A stretch of 15,903 nucleotides of DNA. It comes from an uncultured Solirubrobacterales bacterium. GTDB lineage: Bacteria; Actinomycetota; Thermoleophilia; Solirubrobacterales; Solirubrobacteraceae. Under the pieces are notes generated by a model, which saw only the letters and a program-made list of their open reading frames with translations, was not told the origin of the DNA and searched no databases. A program made the position numbers and the translations under genes. Location of the stretch: contig CAJBIG010000221.1 of assembly GCA_903953065.1 (NCBI GenBank), positions 1 through 15,903 of the forward strand, read 5' to 3'. Positions 7,454-14,646 of the stretch are shown one piece after another; within the stretch, counting starts at the first letter, position 1, and each line of letters opens with the position of its first letter.

Positions 7454-7502
7454 CTCAAAATGATGGTTAGGCAAGGCATCGCGTTCGTCTTAACTTCGGC
7501 GC

Positions 7503-8549
7503 TTAGCGCCTGCGACGCTTCCTTGCTGAGCGGTTGGTTTTGTGAATCGCTTCAAATTCTTCGAGCGAGCGACCTGAGCCCACAGCGACACAGGTCAAAG
7601 GTGATTCTGCAAGATGGGCAGGCATGTGAGTTTCGCTACGCAGGCGCTCATCCAGCCCGCGCAAAAGCGCGCCGCCGCCGGCCAGCATGATTCCGCGATC
7701 CATGATGTCGGAGGAAAGCTCCGGCGGCGTGCTGTCGAGCGTCTCCTTGATCGCGGCAACGATCTGCGCCAACGGCTCCTCGATAGCGCCGCGAACCTCT
7801 TCGCTGCTTAGCGCGATCGTTTTCGGCAGCCCGCTGACGAGGTCGCGGCCACGAATCTCGGCCTGAAACTCCTCGGCCATCGGGAAGGCGGAGCCAATCT
7901 CAAGCTTCAACTCCTCGGCAGTCTGCTGGCCGATCAAGAGCTTGTACTCGCGCTTTGCGTAGTTGATGATCGCCTCGTCGAGTTCATCGCCACCAATTCT
8001 AATTGAGCGCGAGACGACAATTCCTCCGAGCGAGATAACGGCCACCTCGCTGGTGCCGCCGCCAATGTCAACGATCATCGAACCGGTTGGCTCACCGATA
8101 GGTAGGCCGGAACCGATCGCGGCAGCCATCGGCTCCTCGATGAGGTAGGCCTGGCGGGCGCCGGCTGAGAGGCAGGCCTCTTCGACGGCTCGCTTTTCAA
8201 CGCCGGTCACACCCGACGGCACGCAGACAACCACGCGCGGGTGGGCCCAGCGCCCTTGGTGGACCTTCTGAATGAAGTGGCGCAGCATCGCTTCGGTCAC
8301 GTCGAAGTCGGCGATAACTCCGTCTTTCAGCGGCCGGATAGCCTGGATCGTGCCGGGCGTGCGACCAAGCATTCGCTTCGCTTCGACGCCAACGGCGTGA
8401 ACTTCGCCGCTGCGCGCATCGATCGCGACAACGCTCGGTTCGGACAGAACAATGCCCCTGCCGCGGACGTAAACGAGCGTATTGGCCGTGCCAAGATCGA
8501 CGGCCATGTCGCGGCCGCCCATTCCAGTCAAGTAGCTAAGGACGCCCAT
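7503..8549 (-). CDS. mreB: Rod shape-determining protein MreB
   Basis: Bacterial actin homologue that forms membrane-bound filaments orienting the elongation machinery. From the ATG at 8549 it has 348 residues, close to E. coli MreB (347). It starts MGVLSYLTGMGGRDMAVDLG, whose hydrophobic N-terminal helix fits MreB membrane anchors. Nucleotide-binding motifs are phosphate-1 DLGTANT (18-24), IEEP (137-140) with the likely catalytic Glu, phosphate-2 DIGGGTSE (161-168) and the adenosine loop LAGGGALLRG. The protein ends in an uncommonly basic tail, RSARKRRRR. The open frame extends upstream to a TTG at 8612 overlapping the maf stop (TTGA), giving 21 extra residues that do not resemble the family. 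No Shine-Dalgarno precedes either start. The downstream neighbours mreC and mreD confirm the assignment. Confidence 0.97.
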   Translation of the reverse strand: MGVLSYLTGMGGRDMAVDLGTANTLVYVRGRGIVLSEPSVVAIDARSGEVHAVGVEAKRMLGRTPGTIQAIRPLKDGVIADFDVTEAMLRHFIQKVHQGRWAHPRVVVCVPSGVTGVEKRAVEEACLSAGARQAYLIEEPMAAAIGSGLPIGEPTGSMIVDIGGGTSEVAVISLGGIVVSRSIRIGGDELDEAIINYAKREYKLLIGQQTAEELKLEIGSAFPMAEEFQAEIRGRDLVSGLPKTIALSSEEVRGAIEEPLAQIVAAIKETLDSTPPELSSDIMDRGIMLAGGGALLRGLDERLRSETHMPAHLAESPLTCVAVGSGRSLEEFEAIHKTNRSARKRRRR

Positions 8550-8608
8550 GGACAGAAAAACGCGGGCGGAAGGCAATTCCTTAAGGGAATAACCGACGGT
8601 CTGCGTGT
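8550..8608 (-). promoter_or_regulatory. maf-mreB intergenic gap, possible mre operon leader
   Basis: These 59 bases separate the maf stop from the family-supported mreB ATG. The gap holds a near-palindrome, TTCCCTTAAGGAA, roughly 24 bases before the ATG, and a T-run (GTTTTTCTGTCC) just before the start in place of a Shine-Dalgarno sequence. No convincing -35/-10 pair was found. It is a candidate place for a promoter or operator of the cell-shape block, on position and odd composition only. Confidence 0.25.
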
Positions 8609-9250
8609 TCAATCAGTGTAGCGATTGGGGGCGCTGCTTCCAGTGGGCAACAGACCTTGCACAAGGCCGCCCAATGCGGTCGTTGAGAGACCGACAACGT
8701 TCAATCGATCCTCGCCGATCCGCGCCACCATCTGGTCGCCGGAAAGCTGAATCGCGTAGCCGCCAGCGCGGTCCTGCCACTCGCCCAGGGCTACCTGCGC
8801 CTCGATCTGTTCGCTGCTCAGCGGCTTGAATTCAACTTCGGTTCGCGCGACAGCGGTGCGCAGCACGCCATCAACGTCAATGAGCGCAATCCCGCCGATC
8901 ACCTCGTGCGCGCCGCTAGCGAGTTCAGTCAGATACTGGCGTGCCTGAGCTGCGTCGGCCGGCTTGCCGTAGATCTTTCCGCTCAGCGCGACAACCGTGT
9001 CGGCGGCCAGCACGACGCACTCGGAACGCTCGCTGTTGCTGAGCGACTGACTCCCGGCCTCGCCCTTGGCGACTGCGTTTGCCAGCGCGACTTCGACTGG
9101 GTCGCCGCTCTCACGCTCCTCTACCGCCGTCGGGCGCACTTCAAACAGAATCCCGAGCTCACTTAGGATTTCGCTCCGTTGCGGCGACGCAGAAGCCAAG
9201 ACCAGCCGCCAAGCCGGATCCCAACTCAGTGGCGTCTGATTTTCAGCCAA
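8609..9250 (-). CDS. maf: Maf family nucleotide pyrophosphatase
   Basis: Maf/YhdE-type nucleoside triphosphate pyrophosphatase, which hydrolyses dTTP, UTP or modified nucleotides to monophosphates and may sanitise the nucleotide pool. Family motifs are LVLASASPQRSEIL (16-29), AADTVV with catalytic Asp 84, YGKP (94-97) and DRAGGYAIQ (160-168), followed by NVVGL. It has no ATG or GTG at a sensible place. I choose the TTG at 9250, which overlaps the last 8 bases of ndk and gives 213 residues with about 14 ahead of the first motif. The frame stays open to 9370, but that would overlap ndk by 128 bases. No ribosome site is visible, so coupling to ndk is likely. Maf next to mreB and near an RNase G gene is a linkage also known in proteobacteria. 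The start is uncertain; the identity is not. Confidence 0.93.
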   Translation of the reverse strand: MAENQTPLSWDPAWRLVLASASPQRSEILSELGILFEVRPTAVEERESGDPVEVALANAVAKGEAGSQSLSNSERSECVVLAADTVVALSGKIYGKPADAAQARQYLTELASGAHEVIGGIALIDVDGVLRTAVARTEVEFKPLSSEQIEAQVALGEWQDRAGGYAIQLSGDQMVARIGEDRLNVVGLSTTALGGLVQGLLPTGSSAPNRYTD

Positions 9251-9650
9251 GCTCAGGGAAGAAGAGCGAAGCTTCACGCGCGGCCGACTCGTCAGAGTCG
9301 GAGCCGTGAACCATGTTGCGACCCACTTCGAGCGCGTAGTCGGCACGGATCGAGCCCATCGTCGCCTCAATCGGATCGGTTGCTCCGATTACTTGGCGCG
9401 CCGCGGTGACGGCGTGATCGCCTTCGAGGATCATTGCCACCAGCGGGCCGCTGGTGATGAAGTCAACGAGCTCACCGAAGAAGGGGCGCTCGGCATGCTC
9501 GGCGTAGTGCGCTTCAGCGAGTTCGCGACTGGCCGTCATCATCTTCATCGCGGCAAGCTGCAACCCCTTGCGCTCGAAGCGGGCGATGATCTCGCCGCTG
9601 AGGTTGCGGGCGAACGCGTCTGGTTTTACGAGGATCAGTGTCCGTTCCAT
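9243..9650 (-). CDS. ndk: Nucleoside diphosphate kinase
   Basis: Cytosolic enzyme that passes the gamma phosphate from ATP to nucleoside diphosphates through a phosphohistidine, balancing (d)NTP pools. The ATG at 9650 gives MERTLILVKPDAFARNLSGE, the standard Ndk N-terminus, and 135 residues (family about 135-150). The signature GRNMVHGSDS (110-119) holds the catalytic His115, and the terminal PFFGELVDFITSGP and ASLFFPE blocks are intact. Upstream in-frame codons (to 9803) lie over the previous gene and are not family-like. A GAGAG-like ribosome site sits about 5 bases before the ATG. It follows the zinc-ribbon gene by 22 bases and overlaps the likely maf start, so both nucleotide-metabolism genes are probably made together. 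Confidence 0.98.
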   Translation of the reverse strand: MERTLILVKPDAFARNLSGEIIARFERKGLQLAAMKMMTASRELAEAHYAEHAERPFFGELVDFITSGPLVAMILEGDHAVTAARQVIGATDPIEATMGSIRADYALEVGRNMVHGSDSDESAAREASLFFPELG

Positions 9651-9672
9651 AAGGCTCTCTGCTTTCGGTTGT

Positions 9673-10302
9673 TTAGCGCGTCTCGTCGGGCTCTTCAGCC
9701 ACGACCGGCGCTGCGGATTCTTCCGTGACGGTATCGAGATCGAACTCTTCAAACTCTGCGACCTCGTCCTCGACGTATTCCTCTTCGTACGAAACCGGTT
9801 CATCGTCGACGTCGCGACTGCGACCCAGTCGCGGCTTGCGAGCTGGCGTTACGCCCTCGATCTCTGATTCGCAGTAAGGGCAGAGCAACCAATCCGGGTC
9901 GAGCGGCTTCCCACAACCAACGCAGGCGTCGCGCAGCTTGCGCATGCAGTGGGGGCAGCGGAGGAACTGTCCGCCAACAATCTCTTCGCAGTGAGGGCAA
10001 GCTTGGTAATCGGTTGAGGCGAGGCGAGCGGCGGCCGCTTCCATCTCAAGCTCGCGTTCGATTCGATCTTCGATGTATTCAGGAGGACGGACGATCACGT
10101 AGACGACGGTGCCAACGATCGGAAAGATCAGCGCTGCCGCCGTTGCCGAGCGGATCAGCATCTTGTCCTCGAGCCGCCTCCGAGCGTCGGCGAACGTGTA
10201 CCAGACGAGCGCCAGCCAGATCACGATCGCGGCGAGCACAATCAGCTGGGCAATCATGTTGAAGAGGCCGTCAAGGCCGAATATTGCGAGTGTAAAAGTC
10301 AT
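9673..10302 (-). CDS. Two-TM double zinc ribbon protein of unknown function
   Basis: No named family is recognised. From the ATG at 10302 there are 209 residues. The first half has two hydrophobic segments, about 17-36 (AQLIVLAAIVIWLALVWY) and 53-71. A charged helix follows (YIEDRIERELEMEAAAARLA, 77-96). Next come two zinc-ribbon units, with CPHC (102-105) paired to CPHC (116-119) and CVGC (127-130) paired to CPYC (141-144). The tail (164-209) is strongly acidic and Glu/Val-rich. The likely layout is a membrane hairpin with a cytoplasmic zinc-ribbon head. A GTG at 10326 would add eight residues; neither start has a clear ribosome site. It lies 22 bases upstream of ndk. Double zinc ribbons often act in protein or nucleic-acid contacts, but nothing here fixes a role. 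Confidence 0.85.
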   Translation of the reverse strand: MTFTLAIFGLDGLFNMIAQLIVLAAIVIWLALVWYTFADARRRLEDKMLIRSATAAALIFPIVGTVVYVIVRPPEYIEDRIERELEMEAAAARLASTDYQACPHCEEIVGGQFLRCPHCMRKLRDACVGCGKPLDPDWLLCPYCESEIEGVTPARKPRLGRSRDVDDEPVSYEEEYVEDEVAEFEEFDLDTVTEESAAPVVAEEPDETR

Positions 10303-10391
10303 CGTGGCAGTCAGATCGTAGAGCACTGTTCGCCGTCGGCCAGCGAATGCCTGCCAACTTGGGGCAGGGCAGCGATGCGCTCAGCGGCGAG
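10303..10391 (-). promoter_or_regulatory. Intergenic gap before the zinc-ribbon gene, possible promoter
   Basis: This is the widest gap inside the gene run (89 bases). It contains a 6-bp hairpin (CCTGCC at 10350-10355 with GGCAGG at 10363-10368, 7-base loop) and, 12 bases before the ATG, TACGAT, which resembles a -10 box, though no good -35 box is seen. If real, the transcript would be nearly leaderless, in keeping with the absent Shine-Dalgarno sequence. The evidence is weak. Confidence 0.25.
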
Positions 10392-10508
10392 CTACAGAAG
10401 AACTTTGCCGAGCAGGTATCCGACGCCGAAGAAGACGAGAATTACCGCCGACACGAGAACGGCAACGGTGACGACCATGACGATCACTGATGGGCCGTTC
10501 TCGTTCAC
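10392..10508 (-). CDS. 38-residue single-TM small protein, translationally coupled to folC
   Basis: This short frame begins at a GTG that overlaps the folC stop as GTGA (10505-10508) and ends in TAG. It encodes 38 residues: MNENGPSVIVMVVTVAVLVS followed by AVILVFFGVGYLLGKVLL. A short polar N-terminus is followed by one long hydrophobic segment (about 8-34) with a GVGYLLGK end, typical of a single membrane-spanning micropeptide. A G-rich run (GCGGGGGG) lies about 8-15 bases before the GTG and could act as ribosome site. The overlap type matches the ATGA couplings elsewhere in this operon, which favours a real gene. I do not recognise a family; assembly of a membrane complex or regulation of a membrane partner is only a guess. 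It could be a chance frame, though a clean membrane segment starting exactly on the stop codon makes that less likely. Confidence 0.6.
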   Translation of the reverse strand: MNENGPSVIVMVVTVAVLVSAVILVFFGVGYLLGKVLL

Positions 10509-11773
10509 AGCGTCGAACCCCCCGCTGCCCTCGGGCCACGTTTCAGGTCCGCGATCAGGTAAAGCGAGCCGGCCGCAAAGGCGAGACCCTCTGCCCCAGC
10601 CGCTGCGCGCGCCTTGGCGAGCGCGTCATGCGGCGCCTCGACGATTCGGCCCGGTGGGCCACCGAGCCGCTCGTTGAGCGCTGCAAGCGCCGCCGGATCA
10701 ATCGCCCGCGGGTGGCTCGCGCGCGTGAAGATCAGCTCGTCGGAGCACGACCCAAGGGCAGTCAGCATCGCTTCAGCGTCCTTGTCGTCTAGGACGGAAA
10801 GGCAACCAACTGTCGCTCCACCGTGCGCCTCAGCCTGCAGCGAGCGAGCTAATGCCTCGCCGCCGGCACCGTTGTGGGCCCCATCGAGGATCGTCGTTGG
10901 CCGGCTGTCGACAAGCTCGAACCGCCCCGGAATCACCAAACTTGCTGCTGCCCGTTCGACCGCTGAGCCGTCGAGCGATCCAAGCAAGGCGTGCGTCGCG
11001 GCGGCTGCGAGAGCGAAGTTCGATCGCTGGAATTGGCCACCAACCGCTAGCTGGGCAGGCGCGTCGCGGCCGGCGACGACGAGTCGTGCTCCCTGCTCAG
11101 CGCAGCGATCGACAGCAACCGAGAGCGCATCTGGGTCAAAATCCGCAGGAATCACGAGAGTGCTGCCCGGCCTCACAACAGCGAGCTTCTCGCGGGCGAT
11201 CTCCGGGGTCGTCTCCCCCAGCAGCGCCGTGTGCTCGAGCGAGATGCCCGTGCATACCTGAACTGCCGAGTCGATCACGTTGGTCGCGTCGAGGCGCCCT
11301 CCCAGCCCGGCTTCGATCACAGCACTCTGCACCTTTGCTCGTTTCAGCTCGAGGAAGGCGATCGCAGTCAGCGCTTCAAACTGCGTCACCGGGCCGAGCG
11401 TCGGCTCAGCCTTTTCGAGCAGTGAAATGGCCGCATTTACGCTCTCGGCCGCCTTCGAAAATTCCGCTGCGCTTGTCTGCGAGCCATCGATCAAGATCCG
11501 CTCGGCAAATGAGACGAAGTGCGGCGACAGGTAGGCGCCGACGCTCAAGCCGTGCTCGTGCAGGATCGCGGCGATCATCCTCGTAACCGACGACTTGCCG
11601 TTCGAGCCGACGACGTGGATCAACCCAGGCAGATTCTGAGGGGAGCCGAGCGATCCGAGCAGTCTCTCAATCCGGCCGAGGCCAAGTTCGATGCCGAAAT
11701 TCTCGAGCGAAAGCAGCCATCGCTCGGCATCTGGCTCAGTCCACTGCGTCCCGTTCCCTGGCTGAACTTCCAT
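10505..11773 (-). CDS. folC: Bifunctional folylpolyglutamate synthase/dihydrofolate synthase
   Basis: Mur-ligase-like enzyme that joins glutamate to dihydropteroate and extends the polyglutamate tail of folates using ATP, in the cytosol. The 422 residues carry LGSPQNLPGLIHVVGSNGKS (42-61) with the P-loop GSNGKSSV, close to the actinobacterial GTNGKTSV form. Other motifs are LSPH (82-85), FEALTAIAF (132-140), EAGLGGRLDATNV (154-166), the ISLEHTALLG block with H181, EKLAVV with K196 in the position of the carbamylated lysine, and LDGAHN (296-301), which opens the C-terminal ligase domain. The ATG has GAGAGGAAG directly before it, a good though tightly spaced ribosome site, and lies 12 bases after valS. 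Its stop overlaps the GTG of the 38-residue protein. valS-folC adjacency is common across bacteria. Confidence 0.96.
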   Translation of the reverse strand: MEVQPGNGTQWTEPDAERWLLSLENFGIELGLGRIERLLGSLGSPQNLPGLIHVVGSNGKSSVTRMIAAILHEHGLSVGAYLSPHFVSFAERILIDGSQTSAAEFSKAAESVNAAISLLEKAEPTLGPVTQFEALTAIAFLELKRAKVQSAVIEAGLGGRLDATNVIDSAVQVCTGISLEHTALLGETTPEIAREKLAVVRPGSTLVIPADFDPDALSVAVDRCAEQGARLVVAGRDAPAQLAVGGQFQRSNFALAAAATHALLGSLDGSAVERAAASLVIPGRFELVDSRPTTILDGAHNGAGGEALARSLQAEAHGGATVGCLSVLDDKDAEAMLTALGSCSDELIFTRASHPRAIDPAALAALNERLGGPPGRIVEAPHDALAKARAAAGAEGLAFAAGSLYLIADLKRGPRAAGGSTL

Positions 11774-11785
11774 CTTCCTCTCGGC

Positions 11786-14335
11786 TCAATCGCCGAGCGC
11801 AGCGAGCTCTCCGCGCAGTCGATCGAGCTTTTCCTGCTCACCGGCGACGAGCTCGGCCGGCGCTTTGGCGACAAAGGCCTGATTCGAAAGCTTGCTCTCG
11901 GCGCGCTCAATCTCTCCCTCGATCCCGGCACGCCGCTGAGCGCGCTCGCGCTTCTGAGCCTCGACGTCGATTGCGTCGCCGGCGCTGATCTCAACCGTCC
12001 CCCCGGGAACGGCGATGCTGTCGGTCACATCGCCGTCGAACGAGGCCAAGTCAAGCCGCGCGAGGCGCGCGATCAGGGCGGAATCGGCTTCAAGAGCCTC
12101 CGACTCGATCTTCGCTCCAAGCTTGGCGCCGGGCTTCACGTTGGCGCCGCTGCGCCAAGAGCGGATCGCAGTGACAGCGCCGATCAGGTCGCTTACGCGC
12201 TGCTCGGCATCGGAATCGATCAACGCGTCGTCTGCAACCGGGTACGGTGCCCCGATCAGCAGCCCTTCCGCGCCGGGGACCGATTCCCAGAGTTGCTCCG
12301 TAACGAAGGGGATGAATGGGTGCGCAAGCGCCAGCGTCGAGCGCAACACGTAGCAGACGGTCGCCGAAAGCCCGGCGTCGAATTCGCGCCCTTTGATCAG
12401 TTCGAGGTACCAGTCACAGAGCTCTCCGTAAACAAAGTCGTAGAGGCCGAACGCGGCTTTCGAGAATTCGAACTGTTCGATCTGCTCGCTCGTTTCACCG
12501 ACCACCTGCTGCAGGCGCGACACGATCCAGCGGTCCTCTACCGGCGCGTCTTCGCCAACCGGCGGCACCAGCCCGACGTCATCGCCAACGTTCAGGAGCA
12601 CGAAGCGCGAGGCGTTGAAGAGCTTGTTTGCGAGTGCCTGCCCCTGCTCTACGCGCTCGCGTGAGTAGCGCACGTCCTGCGTCGAGGACATCGCCAGCAA
12701 GCCGAAGCGGACGGCGTCGGCGCCATGCTCGTCGATCTCGGTGATCGGGTCGATCCCGGTGCCGAGCGACTTGCTCATCCGTCGCCCGTCAGGGGCCTGA
12801 ATGACCGAGTGGACGTAAACATCACTGAATGGAACTTCGCCGGTGAATCGCAGTCCCATCATCACCATTCGGGCGACCCACAGGAAGAGGATGTCGCGCG
12901 CTGTTGAAAGCACATCGGTCGGGTAGAACGCTTTGAATTCAGGTGTTTCATCGGGCCAGCCGAGCGTTGCAAACGGCCACAGCGCCGAGCTGAACCACGT
13001 ATCGAGCACGTCCTCTTCGCGGACCCAACCGTCGCCCTCGGGCGCTTCCATCCCAACGTAGGTCTCATCACCGCGATACCAGACCGGCAGCCGATGGCCC
13101 CACCAGAGCTGACGCGAGATGCACCAAGGGCGAATCTCTTCGAGCCAATCGGTGTAGCGCTTCGATTGGCTCGGAGGGTGGATATTTACGCGCCCATCCT
13201 TGACGGCCTCGATCGCGGGAGGTGCCAGCTGATCCATCTTCATGAACCACTGCAGCGAGATCAGCGGCTCAATCCGCTCGCCTGAACGATGGGAAAACGG
13301 CACGGCGTGGACGTAGGCCTCTTCGCCGCGCAGCAGCCCTTGCTCGCGCAGCGCTGCGACCACGGCCACCTGTGCCTCGGCCGCTTTCATCCCGCAAAAC
13401 GCTCCGGCCAACTCCGTCATCGCGCCGTCTTCGCCGATCACGATGATCTCGTCAAGGCCGTGGCGGCGGCCAATCTCAAAGTCGTTCGGGTCGTGCGCTG
13501 GGGTGATCTTCAGAGCGCCTGTGCCGAAGTCGGTTTTGACGTAGTCGTCGCCGATGATCTCAAGTTCGCGACCCGTCAACGGCAGCTTTACGCGCTGGCC
13601 GATCAGGTGTTTGAACCGCTCGTCGGAGGGATTGACGGCGACGGCGCTGTCGCCGAGCATCGTCTCCGGTCGCACCGTCGCAACTACAACTTCGCCGCTG
13701 CCGTCTGCGAGCGGGTAGGCGATCTCAAAGAGCGTGTCGGTCACTTCGCGCTCCTCCACCTCAAGATCCGAGATCGCTGATTGGCTGCCTGGATCCCAGT
13801 TGACGAGGTACTGGTCGCGGTAGATCGCCCCGTCGGCATAGAGGTCGCAGAAGACTTGGCGCACAGCGCGCTCGTAACCATCGTCGAGCGTGAAGCGCTC
13901 TCGCTCGTAGTCGCACGATGCGCCAAGCCGGCCGAACTGCTCGATGATCGTTCCGCCGAACTGATCTCGCCACTCCCAAACGCGCGCTACGAACGCCTCG
14001 CGCCCGAGCTCTTCGCGTGAGCTTCCTTCCTCGATCAGCTTCTTTTCAACTTGCGTCTGTGTCGCGATTCCGGCGTGGTCGGTGCCGAGTATCCACTCCG
14101 TGTTCTGACCGCGCATGCGGTGGTACCGAATCAGCGCGTCCTGGATTGAACCGTTGAGCGCATGACCCATGTGAAGGGCGCCGGTCACGTTCGGCGGAGG
14201 AATCGCGATCGAGTAGTTCTCAGAGTCGCCTCCCTCGGCGTCGCCGTGGAAGAGACCGGAGTCGAGCCAGCGCTGCATCATCAGCGGCTCGGCCTCAGCC
14301 GGCTCGAAACGTGTTTTCTCAGCGAAGTCAGGCAC
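11786..14335 (-). CDS. valS: Valyl-tRNA synthetase
   Basis: Class I aminoacyl-tRNA synthetase charging tRNA-Val, with an editing domain that removes misacylated Thr. The 849 residues contain PPPNVTGALHMGHALNG (46-62) with HMGH as the HIGH signature, GTDHAGIATQ (84-93), the editing (CP1) domain around 205-350 (VATVRPETMLGDSAVAV, ITPAHDPNDFEIG), QLWWGHRLPVWY (409-420), DTWFSSALWPFATLGWP (445-461) and RMSKSLG (519-525), the KMSKS loop with Arg for the first Lys. The C-terminus (from about 790) is the helical coiled-coil arm usual in ValS. The start is GTG; an in-frame TAA lies a short way upstream and no other start codon occurs in between, so GTG is the only choice, despite no Shine-Dalgarno sequence. 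Length is typical. Confidence 0.98.
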   Translation of the reverse strand: MPDFAEKTRFEPAEAEPLMMQRWLDSGLFHGDAEGGDSENYSIAIPPPNVTGALHMGHALNGSIQDALIRYHRMRGQNTEWILGTDHAGIATQTQVEKKLIEEGSSREELGREAFVARVWEWRDQFGGTIIEQFGRLGASCDYERERFTLDDGYERAVRQVFCDLYADGAIYRDQYLVNWDPGSQSAISDLEVEEREVTDTLFEIAYPLADGSGEVVVATVRPETMLGDSAVAVNPSDERFKHLIGQRVKLPLTGRELEIIGDDYVKTDFGTGALKITPAHDPNDFEIGRRHGLDEIIVIGEDGAMTELAGAFCGMKAAEAQVAVVAALREQGLLRGEEAYVHAVPFSHRSGERIEPLISLQWFMKMDQLAPPAIEAVKDGRVNIHPPSQSKRYTDWLEEIRPWCISRQLWWGHRLPVWYRGDETYVGMEAPEGDGWVREEDVLDTWFSSALWPFATLGWPDETPEFKAFYPTDVLSTARDILFLWVARMVMMGLRFTGEVPFSDVYVHSVIQAPDGRRMSKSLGTGIDPITEIDEHGADAVRFGLLAMSSTQDVRYSRERVEQGQALANKLFNASRFVLLNVGDDVGLVPPVGEDAPVEDRWIVSRLQQVVGETSEQIEQFEFSKAAFGLYDFVYGELCDWYLELIKGREFDAGLSATVCYVLRSTLALAHPFIPFVTEQLWESVPGAEGLLIGAPYPVADDALIDSDAEQRVSDLIGAVTAIRSWRSGANVKPGAKLGAKIESEALEADSALIARLARLDLASFDGDVTDSIAVPGGTVEISAGDAIDVEAQKRERAQRRAGIEGEIERAESKLSNQAFVAKAPAELVAGEQEKLDRLRGELAALGD

Positions 14336-14375
14336 GGCGGCTGAGTCTACGACGAGCGAGCCGTAAAGCGATTAC

Positions 14376-14642
14376 TCAGCGCTTCTTGCGTCCGCCGCGT
14401 AGCCCCGGAACGGGGATCGGAGCGAGGTCGGCCATCAAACCGCGGTGATCGATCTTGCGGGCAACCTCGATCAGGTGCTCGCGCTGCGCCGCCGTCATCC
14501 GGTTCGGAAGGCCTCGTGAATCGGCGAGCGTCTTCAGCGCCTTCGAACGGTCTTTCGGGTCGAGCCGACGCCAGTGGTCTGTGACGACCATCGTCGCCTG
14601 CATCGCTGCCATCCACGGGATTGTCTTGAGATTCGGCTTCAT
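14376..14642 (-). CDS. Small basic protein of unknown function between clpX and valS
   Basis: This 88-residue protein starts at the ATG giving MKPNLKTIPWMAAMQATMVV, 4 bases after the clpX stop. The longer frame to 14675 would overlap clpX. Visible features are a first helix with WMAAMQATMVVTDHWRRL, then DPKDRSKALKTLADSRGLPN, then RMTAAQREHLIEVARKIDHR, and a basic end RGGRKKR. The pattern W..L.p.dR...L..L...RG.P..(L/M)T..qRe.L...a.K.d resembles a small actinobacterial family that I remember without a name or function; this is memory, not a search. There is no membrane segment or Cys motif. The high charge and helical content suggest binding to nucleic acid or a partner protein. Its place after clpX makes a ClpX adaptor or substrate conceivable, but nothing in the sequence shows it. 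It could instead be linked to valS, 40 bases downstream. Confidence 0.8.
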   Translation of the reverse strand: MKPNLKTIPWMAAMQATMVVTDHWRRLDPKDRSKALKTLADSRGLPNRMTAAQREHLIEVARKIDHRGLMADLAPIPVPGLRGGRKKR

Positions 14643-14646
14643 CGCT

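Noticed and set aside
9651..9803. 51-codon upstream extension of ndk
   Set aside because: It lies over the zinc-ribbon gene; Ndk proteins start at MERTLxLVKPDA.
11519..12664. Long plus-strand open frame of 381 codons opposite folC and valS
   Set aside because: It spans two verified genes on the other strand and ignores their boundary, with no family signature.
14336..14375. Possible T-box or attenuator before valS
   Set aside because: Only 40 bases are available, with no specifier loop, no antiterminator sequence and no terminator with a T-run.
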